Source of the DNA: Phlyctochytrium arcticum
Taxonomy: Eukaryota; Chytridiomycota; Chytridiomycetes; Chytridiales; Chytridiaceae
Length of the DNA: 64,000 bases
Direction: 5' to 3'
NCBI GenBank assembly: GCA_025602905.1
Contig: JAHLKI010000024.1
Location: 124,001-188,000 of the forward strand
Below, piece by piece: positions 33,348-42,909 of the stretch; within the stretch, counting starts at the first letter, position 1, and each line of letters opens with the position of its first letter. The position numbers and the translations under genes are program-made. The notes beneath the pieces were generated by a model. That model searched no databases. It was not told the origin of the DNA and worked only from the letters and a program-made list of their open reading frames with translations.

Positions 33348-35686
33348 CTAATAACTACGTCCCCACATGGTGTAGCTCTTGGCATTTTCGCCACAGGCAA
33401 AGCACTTGGTAACTCCCTCCTTGACACCATCCTCTGGCTGCTTGAAAGGGATACAGAGCGTCTTGGCTCCCATGCTAGGCGCCTTCTCGTCTTGCTCCTC
33501 ATCTCCTACAGCCTGGCGCGCGCTGTTCTCCTTAACCTCATCTTCGCAAACCTCACGCTCACACCAGGGCGTCAAGATCAGACACTTTTGGTTGAGGGTG
33601 TCGACAAACTTGTCCCAGGTTTCCAAACGTACCAGCTGCTTGTCGCGAACCGCCTTGGCCTTGGCAAACATGTTGGCTTGGATCTCGGTCAGTAGCTTGG
33701 GCAGGTCGGTGGCGATGGTGTCCACAGACAATTGCTGATTGCTGCCATCGAAGCGGATGACGGCACGGGTAGAGTTCTTGGCAACGTCTTTGGGGCCGAC
33801 CTCAAGGCGAACAGGCACACCCTAAACACGATGCGTTAGAAGAAATGAAGGTAACAACTGAAAAAGAAAACAAACATACCCGAAGTTCCCAGTGGTTGTA
33901 TTTCCATCCAGGGGTGTAGTTGTCTCGCACATCACTCTTGGCGCGCACTCCAGCTTTCTGTAGGATCTGAACCAGCTCCGCGGCCTTCTCATACAACTTG
34001 TTACGCTCCTCATCCGTAGTCTTGGCCGTAATTCCGACAGGGATCACAATGGCCTGGATAGATGCGACCCGGGGAGGGAGTACGAGACCCTTGTCGTCGC
34101 CATGCACCATAACCATCACTCCGATGGTTCGCGTTGTCAATCCCCACGAGTTTTGCCAGACGTGGACGCGCTCCTTGTCTTCATTTTCAATCATGATTTC
34201 AAACATTTTGGAAAAGTTTTGTCCCAAGCAGTGAGATGTTGCACCCTGGATGGCTCGGCCCGTAGTGGGAATGAAACCTTCTACGGTGGTGGTGTACAGA
34301 CCACCAGCAAACTTTTCCTTTTCCGACTTCTTTCCTGGAACGACAGGAACAGCGAGGAGGTCTTCGTACACTTGACGGTACAATTCCAAAATCTCGCGGA
34401 CTTCCTTGTCGGACTCTTCCTTGGTGGCGAAGGCCGTGTGGCCTTCCTGCCAAAGGAATTCACGGGTTCGGAGGAAAGGTTGGGGGTGTTTGAATTCCCA
34501 TCGGACTACGTTACACCATTGGTTAAGGCGCAATGGCAAGTCTCGGTGACTGCGGATCCAAGAAGCGTAGTAAGGGTACATGACAGTTTCTGAGGTTGGG
34601 CGAACAGCGATAGGCTCCGCGAGGTCTGACTGACCACTAAAAAGGCACGATTGTAAATACGTGGGAAAGTTGCGGCTTGTCAGGTTCACTTACGCTCGAG
34701 TAACCCATGCAACTTCAGGAGAGAATCCTTCTACATGGTCCTTCTCACGGTTGAGGCACTTTTCAGAGACAAACATAGGGAAGTAACAGTCTTCAACACC
34801 AGATTTCTCAATCTCATCTCCGAAAAATCGCTGAATACCCTTCCAGATGCTGTACGCCCAAGGACGAATGATGTAGCATCCACTAACATCATAGTAATCC
34901 AACATCTCTGTTCTTGTCAAGACTTGCTGGTACCACGTCGAGAAATCCTCGTCCTTCTTGACGGTGAGACCAATCAAGATCTCCTTGTTGTCACCAGCAC
35001 CAGTTTCGTGTTTCTGTAATCCTTGCTTGAGGCCCTTACCGCCAGATGCGGGCTTGTCCTTCTTGGTAGCTTCCTTCTTGGCAACGACAGGCTTTCCGCC
35101 ACTTGGTGCTGACTCTGCTAATGTCAGAGTCTCAAAGGCAATACCACTACCCTCGGCAAACTTCAAAAAGTCCCCTTGTTTAACTGCAACTGTAGAGTCA
35201 TCGGTAGCTCGGAAACCCAACTGATCAGTTGGAGCCAAGGCGAGTAACGTCGCGTCGATAAGGAACTTGATGGTGCTTTTGTCCTCGACATTCACCAAGT
35301 GGAAAGGAGTAACTGCAAAATACATTCATCAGATTGCTGTCCGACGGGTAGTTATAAACAAAAACTCCCTCACCATCCTTGCGGGAGACTTGAAACAGTT
35401 TTTCGGCAATGTCTTCCCCAACAACCCGACCCTCCTTTGCACCCGCAGCTTTGGCAACCGCATTGGGATTGGCATCCGTCTTTGCCGAAAGGACGGCTAC
35501 GAGGTATACTTCCTTGTCCTTCTCGGCACCTTTCAGGTTCTTTGGCTTGATAACAAATGTTTTTGTTGCGTGGGTGTTGGCATCGCTCAGGGTTTGTATC
35601 CAGGCAGGGAAATCAGCAGGAGCTTCATGCGACTTGACTTCGTGCGTGACGGCCGCCTTCTTGAGCAGCTCTGAGAAGGAAGTCAT
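33348..35686 (-). CDS. prolyl-tRNA synthetase, eukaryotic/cytosolic type
   Basis: Class II synthetase that charges tRNA-Pro in the cytosol. Exons 35374-35686, 34694-35312, 33880-34636 and 33348-33821 sum to 2163 nt (720 residues). An N-terminal YbaK/INS-like domain ([20 protein letters not shown] to about residue 190) and a Lys-rich linker ([20 protein letters not shown]) precede the catalytic core, as in the yeast cytosolic enzyme. Motif 1 lies in [20 protein letters not shown], motif 2 in [20 protein letters not shown], and motif 3 in [20 protein letters not shown]. The anticodon-binding domain follows, and the C-terminal zinc-binding-type end with [14 protein letters not shown] closes the protein. 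Head to head with the mitochondrial tyrosyl-tRNA synthetase gene, 187 bp apart. Confidence 0.96.
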
Positions 35687-35873
35687 GGTGAATGACCTTG
35701 GGAGATCCTTTGTTTGAGAGCTCAAAGCAAAATCACAATTCCATTTGCCTGGCCGCCAGAAAGACACTGCCGGCGTAGTCACGCTCATATCTTGCCATGA
35801 TATCCGCGACGTTGAATTTAGAACATTTGCCAATCCTATTACTGATCCTATTTCGATCCCTATTGGATGGATC
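35687..35873. promoter_or_regulatory. bidirectional promoter of two aminoacyl-tRNA synthetase genes
   Basis: Only 187 bp separate the start codons of the cytosolic prolyl- and mitochondrial tyrosyl-tRNA synthetase genes, so both must be driven from here or from within each other's leader. Specific factor sites could not be assigned. Confidence 0.7.
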
Positions 35874-37777
35874 ATGGTACCGGCAGCGTTTGTATCTTCA
35901 TCCTCAGGGCGATGCCTCGGTGCGAAGTCTGGAAAGCATTGGAGGCCCCGACACTTTCTTCAACTTTGTTTATTTGGAAGCACCAATGCACCCAGACAGG
36001 CAAAGGCCAGAACCCCATACGACACATTGAAGGAGCGAGGCTTGATTTATCAGAGTTCGAGGTTTGCGAATCGCCGCTCACACTGCTGCATATCAGATTC
36101 TAACTGCTTGGTTTCAGTGATCTCCTGCCAACGTTTTTATCCAAACAGAAGGCAACCGTTTATGTGGGGGTAGATCCAACAGCCCAAAGCCTCCACGTAG
36201 GCAATCTGCTGCCGATTGTCAGTCTCCTGCACTTTTACGCTCTTGGACATCGACCGATTGTGCTGGTAAGATACCCCATCTTGTTATTTGGGCGCGAACC
36301 CTAGCTTCGTGTGAACATTTGGATTGTAGGTTGGGGGAGCAACCGGCAGTATTGGCGATCCTAGTGGCAGAAGGTCAGAACGGAATACAATCGAAGAAGA
36401 AAAGGTTCAGCAGAATGTCGCTGCAATCGATCAACAGCTCCGACGCGTGTTTGCCAACGCAAAAGCATATATTGACAAGCGTCAGTTCTCGCCCGTACCG
36501 TCATCAGAGTTGCCAGCCGTCAATCTCTGCAACAACCTTGATTGGTTTCGCCAAATGAACATTCTAGAGTTCTTGAGAGATGTGGGTAAATTCGCGCGTG
36601 TTTCAGTAATGATGTCTCGGGACAGGTAGATCAACACTCGTTTTCTCCAATCAACTTGCAAATGTGATGACCCATGACATGTTCAAAGTGTACGAAATCG
36701 GATCGGAAGTCCTGAAGGCATCAGTTTCACCGAATTTTCCTATCAACTCCTGCAAGGCTACGATTTCTACCACCTCCTCAAACACGAGCAATGCCGGATT
36801 CAAATTGGCGGCAGCGATCAATGGGGCAATATTGTTGCAGGGATGGATCTCATAAAGCGATTGGAAGAAGGGAAATCGATTCCTGATGCCGAGGAGACCA
36901 TGCCGCCAGCGTTTGGATTGACTGTCCCACTCGTGACCAACTCCAAGGGCGAAAAGTTTGGCAAGAGCGCTGGGAACGCAATTTGGTTGGATGAAAACTT
37001 GCTATCACATTTTGACTTTTATCAGGTAAGAAAGTTACGACACCATAAACAACTGGATCCTAACATGATGTGGCTAGTTTTTCCGTCGCACGGATGACGC
37101 CGATGTCGAAAAGTATCTGCGGTTCTTTACGTTTTTGTCCATGGACGAAATTGCTGGGTTGATGAGCGATCATAGGGTATGTCTATCCCATGTCTCATGT
37201 CGCGGCTTCAAAACATGAAAATCTGATCCCCCATGTAGGCCAACCCCTCCAAACATTTGCCACAGCGCGCACTGGCAAGCAATGTGACCGAGCTGGTTCA
37301 TGGAGGTACAGTTCCTGTGGGGGCTTTGCCAAACTGGGTGATGACTGACATGACATATGTGACCATAGAACAAGCTGCTCGCAAATCGCGGATTATGAGC
37401 GAAACGCTCTTTGATAGCGACATCCTTGCTATGAACGCTGGCGAGATCCTTGAAGCTTTTAAAGGGGATCCGCGACTTGTTTCTGTGCCAGCAGAAGAGT
37501 TTGTTGGGCAGAGCATTGTCCACGCTGCCGTAAACGCCAAAGCCGTCAAGTCCCAAAGTGAGTATTCCTTCTCGAAGTCAGTAATGGAGCCTGCAGCTAA
37601 ACCTCAACTTGCATAGCCGCTGCCAAGAAACTGATAGTAGCCGGAGGCATGTATTTGAACAACGTCAAAGTCACTCAGGCAGATCGAGTTTTGAGTCGGG
37701 ATGACCTGTTGGATGGAGTCGTATGCCTTTTACGCACTGGGAAACAAAATCAAACAGTAGTCGAGTTGCGTCAATAG
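35874..37777 (+). CDS. MSY1: mitochondrial tyrosyl-tRNA synthetase
   Basis: Class I synthetase charging mitochondrial tRNA-Tyr. Eight exons (35874-36061, 36118-36265, 36330-36625, 36689-37025, 37078-37176, 37239-37305, 37369-37557, 37617-37777) sum to 1485 nt (494 residues). After a Ser/Arg-rich presequence starting [20 protein letters not shown] come [14 protein letters not shown] and [17 protein letters not shown] (HIGH as HVGN). [13 protein letters not shown] and [17 protein letters not shown] follow, then the KMSKS loop as KFGKS near residue 310. The C-terminal S4-like part ends [15 protein letters not shown]. The organellar assignment rests on bacterial-type features and the presequence. 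Introns are 52-64 nt. Confidence 0.95.
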
Positions 37778-37854
37778 AGAGCGTAGTCATATGTACATTG
37801 TAGTATAGAACAGGGGGGAAATAAATACAAGGTGGGGGGCGGATGATACCCAAG

Positions 37855-39108
37855 TCAAGATATTGTGTCGAAATCCTCTGGGATACCGAATTGCTCGAAC
37901 AGTTGTTGCGATGGGACGTTGAAGGTTTTGGAGCAGTAGGATTGGAGTGCAAAGATGTTGTCTAGAACCGAGTCAGCATATAATAACATTCAATCAAGAG
38001 AGTTCCAAGTACCTGTCCACCGATTGGCCGCATCTTTTGCCACCTTGATGGCTTTCCCTATAATGGCACATGAGTTTCTCGGACACTGGCAATGTTGGCA
38101 TTGAAAGACTTACTTTTTGCCTCAATCAGTGATGGGTCACTATCACGGTATTTCGCTAGAGTTTCTTCCTGCGAGGTTTTTAATTGCTTGGCGGTTTCCC
38201 ATCTTTCGAGCAGCTCGTTCCGGTCGTCCTGCACATTCAGATATTAGTATGATAAAAGAGCTGTAAAACGAGTGTCAAAAAGCGTACAGTTTGCTCTCGA
38301 CCCGCCAGATCCTCTTGGATTTGCGCTTCAATGTCGCGTTTTTTGCTCTAAATGCGGATTTAGCATAAACGAGATGCGATGCCCATCTCATGTTTGGTGG
38401 CCCTACTTTCAGCTTATCCAGTTCCTCTTCAAGATCATCGATCTTGCGTTTACGCTTTATATTGCTGGTTAGTGCTGTTGGTACAATTTAGCCTTTGGAT
38501 CTACGTACTGTCTGGACCGCCGTGCTGGGAAACGACCAGTAATAGTTGCTTTACGAGTGGATATAGGTTAGTTCTGCTGACTACTCTTTGATCAGTCTCC
38601 CAGTTTGCACCTTGTCCCGATCTTTTCGACAGTGACCAGGTTGTCCGACTGGTGGAGTGGGATTTAGATTAAAAAGACCCAAAAAAACGATCATGTTTCA
38701 ACTTACAACTAGAGATTCGAGGACTTCTTTGATTGACTGAGTGACTAAAAGGTGCAACTGATGAGATTTCCTTCTTTTCCCCATAAAGATGCTATTGGCT
38801 CGTACCAATTCCCTTGCTTTTTGATGCAATTTTTTCAATGTCCTGAGAAACATGTCTTAGGAACGTCAGCTGCCTTTGTCCATTATAGCGGCGAGTACCT
38901 TGAGCTGCCAAAAGTCCTTCTAATGAATGGCATCTCTTTGGTCAGGATCGACATCGAGTCAGATAAGGAACTCTCACGCACCGTCTCATAGAAAAAGTCC
39001 GCGAGTCGCGTACGCTTCTCCTCAAAGGAGAGAGCTTTTCTCTTGCTCTAAAGCATATTTCAGAAATACAAAAAATCTGCTGAATGAGAAAAACAAGCTT
39101 CATACCAT
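37855..39108 (-). CDS. MND1: MND1, meiotic recombination factor (Hop2-Mnd1)
   Basis: Partner of Hop2 that stimulates Dmc1/Rad51 strand exchange in meiosis. The C-terminus DNIFALQSYCSKTFNV and FGIPEDFDTIS (stop at 37855) matches the family's last exon. The N-terminus reads MSKRKALSFEEKRTRLADFF, KDFWQLK, DIEKIASKSKGI, TQSIKEVLESL across several tiny exons (39106-39108, 38982-39047, and further pieces to about 38.7 kb), matching the family's winged-helix start. The coiled-coil middle is spread over many small exons between 38.6 and 38.0 kb that were not all delimited. The first coding exon appears to be just the ATG (39106-39108), followed at once by GTATGAAG. Presence suggests the fungus keeps a meiotic program. 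Confidence 0.9.
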
Positions 39109-39828
39109 GTTTTCTTTCCAATCTTTGTATCAATTCGTTCAAGATTTGCGCCGAGGTGTCGATGCTTTTCGCCCGCGTTTGCCTATATGTGGCTGGCCAG
39201 TTACTCTCACGACCAAAACAGCCAAATGATGCGGATGTCATCAAAGTGAAAGCGAGAAACCGCGACGAGACGGTTTCCGCGAGTCCGCGAGTCCGCGACG
39301 ACGAAACAATGACTTTGGGAAGGCATTTATTACTAGCAATGCAACAGAAGTATTTCTCCCCAGCTTCCATATGCTCTGCTGTACCATACAGGCCGCTTGC
39401 CATGAAGCCATGAAGCCCAAATTTAGAGCATGCCGTCTTGGGGGATTGTGAGAGCCAGGAGACGGGAATGCAGTCGTTTTTTCCACAGTTTTTTTTTGTG
39501 ACAGAAGCGAATGAATCAACCGGTTTGTCTGTAACAGCTTTTCCTATAGTCCTGGTAGGATAAAAATGATATGTCCAAGTATGTAAAGGGTGCAAAGGCC
39601 TTTCTGGGCCGAAAGAACGGCGCAGGCGTCACGGGCCAAAGGGCAATCAGAAGGGTAAATGATGACAATCCCCGCCGCAGCGCATATAAAAGCAGCGACC
39701 CACTGGACTCCCCCCGCTATTTCCTCTCCAACTTTTCCACTTTCCCACAACCTACTGTCTACTACTTAGGCTTGCTCAGTTCCCACCACTCTTTGTTTTT
39801 CGCGGAATCTACCCCCCGCGCAATCACA
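39109..39828. promoter_or_regulatory. intergenic region between MND1 and the subtilase gene
   Basis: About 720 bp between divergent start codons. The part just before the subtilase ATG is pyrimidine-rich with CATATAAAAG at about 39688, a good TATA-type box roughly 140 bp upstream of the start. A short GCGAGTCC duplication lies near 39280-39300. No other feature. Confidence 0.5.
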
Positions 39829-41481
39829 ATGCCTCGTCTGCTGCCAACCCTCCTGCTCTCGCTGACAACCGCTGTCAGTGTGTTGGCCGCAGTTCACCAT
39901 GAACAGGTAGTTCTATCGGGTGGAAACAATGTGCAGGCTCCCATTGTTAGTGCCCTCAATGCCCAAGTCATTGACGACCGCTATATTGTCGTCTTGAAAC
40001 CCGGCGCACGCGCTGCCCATCACCAAAACAGGTACAGTCTTAACTGCAGTTTGATGGGTGTGACTGCATGACATCTCACTCCCTTGAATTAGCCTCAACG
40101 CTCTGGGTCATTCCTTGGCCAATTTCGAGACTTTTGATTTTCCCAACTTTGAGGGCTATGTCGGCTCATTCCCTCCAGACACGCTGAATGCCTTGCGCAA
40201 CTTGCCCGATGTATGAATGCCATGACGCTAATTATCTTGGCCATCAATGTACTCATCCAAACCCCATAGGTCGAGTATATTGAGCGCGACCAAGTTGTTA
40301 CCACGAGTCACCCTACAAAACACACCAAAAAGAATGATGAAACCAATGTCCAGCATGGAGCTGAATGGTGTGTGCTGGCTTATGTGTTATTTGAACATGG
40401 TTTGGGGAGCTAACGGACATTCTTTTGACAGGGGCCTTTCACGTATCTCCCACAAGGGCCACTTGACTGACAAGCAGTGAGTGCTTTGCTATACTATAGC
40501 AGTCATCCAACCAAGCTAAATCGTTTCTCTTAAGGTTCGATTCTTATCACTACTATGAGAATGATGGGGAGGGTGTTACAGCCTATGTCGTCGACACGGG
40601 TGTCAACATCCATCACGAGGGTATGTGTGAATCGTGGGGGGACCACTACAGTATCGCTGAATCTAACCATTTGGCACAGAGTTTGAAGGCCGTGCTGTGT
40701 GGGGAGCCACCATCCCCGCCAATGACCAAGATGTGGATGGAAACGGTCACGGTACCCACTGTGCTGGTACCATTGGTGGTAAAACGTATGGTGTCTCAAA
40801 GAAGGTCAAGATTGTTGCAGTCAAGGTGCTCCGAACCAACGGCTCTGGCACCATGTCTGACGTTGTTCGTGGTGTCGAATGGGTCATCAAGGCGCACCGC
40901 AACGAGACTCAGTCTGCGACAGACGGCAAACGCGTCCGAAGCGTTGGCAACATGAGTTTGGGCGGTGGCATGTCGCGAGTTCTCAACCGTGCTGTAGACG
41001 CCGCTTTCGATAGTGGAGTTACGTTTGCTGTAGCTGCCGGTAACGACAACAGGGATGCTTGCGATTACTCTCCTGCATCGGCATCCAAGCCCGTCACTGT
41101 AGGAGCCACCACTCGCTCTGACGCGCGTGCCTGGTTCAGCAACTGGGGCAAGTGTACCGACATTTTCGCCCCAGGACACCAAATCAAGTCTGCCTGGATT
41201 GGATCCAACACTGCCACCAATGTCATCTCTGGAACATCCATGGCCACTCCTCATGGTAAAGTTCTCCACTCCCCTCTCCCAAACCGGTAAATTCTAATCT
41301 CATTTTCACAGTCGTCGGAATCCTTGCCGCATTCCTCTCCCGCGAAAAGTACCAAGACTACTCACCCAAACAACTCAAGCACCTCATCCTAAAGGCCGGC
41401 CTCAAAGACCTGGTCTCTGACATGCCTGATGATACCAAAAACTTGCTGGCGTACACCAAACCCCCACACAAGAAGCACTAG
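39829..41481 (+). CDS. secreted subtilisin-like serine protease (proteinase K type, S8)
   Basis: Extracellular or vacuolar endopeptidase. Exons 39829-40031, 40093-40210, 40270-40367, 40432-40476, 40535-40620, 40680-41255 and 41312-41481 sum to 1296 nt (431 residues). A signal peptide (MPRLLPTLLLSLTTAVSVLA) is followed by an inhibitor-I9 type propeptide (IDDRYIVVLKPGARA; NLPDVEYIERDQVV). The mature domain carries the triad: Asp175 in AYVVDTGVN, His207 in DGNGHGTHCAGT, and Ser370 in GTSMATPHVVG. The oxyanion-region AAGNDNRDACDYSPA is present. Complete, with no break. Such enzymes are often multicopy in saprotrophic and parasitic fungi. Confidence 0.96.
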
Positions 41482-41776
41482 GTTATGCGCTTTGATCTTG
41501 CTCTATCTTTTGTAACTTGGTTTTTATGGGACGTTTCTCCCTTGTATATAATATTTGTTTGAAGAATGGAAAAAATGCTGGTGCCGTATTCCCCCGCGTA
41601 TTCCACATGAAGGCCCGACCTAACCCCTCGTGGATGTCTTCCATACTACTATTGGATGCATGCTTAAAATTAGGAATTGAGGAAAGAGTATGGCTGCACG
41701 TCCTGATGTATATATGCCCTAGTTCCCACACACACACACAGTTCTATCTATCTATGTTCTCCGTAAACAAATCACA

Positions 41777-41998
41777 TCACTCGGATGCATATCCTTGATC
41801 TTCAGATACATTCTCATTTTCATCTCTTTCTTGCATTTCCCTCACTACTTCCTCCCAATCCTCTTCCGACGCAGCCTCGACAGCAATCAAGAGCTGGGCT
41901 CCCTTGTCTAGTTGATTCCAGTCGTCTTCGGCCATGGCCATCATGATCCACATTTGCAGATCTTCTATCGTGTGTTCGCGTTCTGTGCGTCGAGGCAT
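41777..41998 (-). CDS. small acidic protein, copy 1 of a tandem pair
   Basis: Single-exon frame of 73 residues, ATG at 41998. It starts MPRRTEREHTIEDLQMWIMM, contains EEDWEEVVREMQ, and ends EDQGYASE. It is very acidic and helical. A diverged copy lies 540 bp upstream on the same strand (42369-42536), and the conserved reading frame between copies (same start, same EEDWEE motif) supports real coding. No family recognised. Confidence 0.6.
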   Translation of the reverse strand: MPRRTEREHTIEDLQMWIMMAMAEDDWNQLDKGAQLLIAVEAASEEDWEEVVREMQERDENENVSEDQGYASE

Positions 41999-42368
41999 GG
42001 TGGGTGGGTTGGTGGTGCGGGGAAGGTGGGTGGGTAGAGTGATATATGTGGTTGTGAAGAGAGATGATCTGTGGTGATGGTGTCAAGATGCTCAAGGCCA
42101 GATTTTTGGCGAGCTATCCTGGGAAGTGTTCACCTCTCTTTTATGACTGTACCGGTACTGTAGTTGGTAGTTTGCATCAACTATAAGGTCCAACTTATGT
42201 ACGTCGGCACCTCACCTTCTTATATATGTGCAAATCTAATTCCTATGCCCATCCAATACATCAGTCTATGTCTAAAGATTGTCTATAAAATCTCATCCGA
42301 GAAACAAAATCACAACACTCGGATGTATCTCCTTGATCTTCAAGTACATTCTCATGTTCATCCGGTTC
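41999..42368. other. spacer between the tandem small genes
   Basis: About 370 bp, probably the promoter of copy 1 plus the 3' part of copy 2. It includes 42306-42360, which repeats the sequence at 41768-41820 (ACTCGGATG.AT.TCCTTGATC), showing that the duplication extends beyond the frame. No other feature. Confidence 0.6.
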
Positions 42369-42536
42369 TTAGATGTCCTCTTCTATCTCTTCCCAGTCCT
42401 CTTCAGTTGAAGACTTGAAAACGGCCAATAATTTTAGGGCCTCATTTACTTGGTCCAGATCGCCGTCGGCGGAAGCCAACATGACCCACTCTTGGAGATC
42501 CTTCAGCGTTTGTTCGCGTTCTGTGAGTCTGGGCAT
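42369..42536 (-). CDS. small acidic protein, copy 2, shortened by an early stop
   Basis: Frame of 55 residues with ATG at 42536: MPRLTEREQTLKDLQEWVML to STEEDWEEIEEDI, stop at 42369. It matches copy 1 along its whole length. The sequence just past the stop still reads, in the same frame, DEHENVLEDQGDTSE, equivalent to the C-terminus of copy 1 (DENENVSEDQGYASE). The TAA is therefore a later truncation. It may be functional as a shorter form or on the way to being a pseudogene. Confidence 0.6.
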   Translation of the reverse strand: MPRLTEREQTLKDLQEWVMLASADGDLDQVNEALKLLAVFKSSTEEDWEEIEEDI

Positions 42537-42909
42537 GCTGGTAAGGTGGGGAAGGTGGGAATGGTGGGTGTTGTGACTTGTAGAGGGATGTCAGTGTTTG
42601 AGAGATGTGGAGTGAATCAAGATGTCCAACGCGAGTTCTGGATGTGGCATGCCTTGGGTTTGATGTACAAAATCGACCGGAAAAATTTCATTGGTAAATA
42701 CACTTGCTCAAAATATACTAAACACTGTACAAATTCATTCAAGAAGAGAGAGTAAAAAGAAAAAACAAGAAAATGGATTGGTCCGGGAGAGAATGCAATA
42801 ATAAGAGAAGAGAAGAAGGAGGGGGCAAAAAAAAAGTATGTGCAAGGGAATTAAAAAAAGGGTTCAAATATGTCCTTGAAATCATGCTCCGCATCCATGT
42901 GTCGTTTTT
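42537..42909. other. intergenic, A-rich
   Basis: About 370 bp between copy 2 and the 3' end of the GTPase gene, with A-rich runs near 42755-42850. No feature assigned. Confidence 0.35.
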
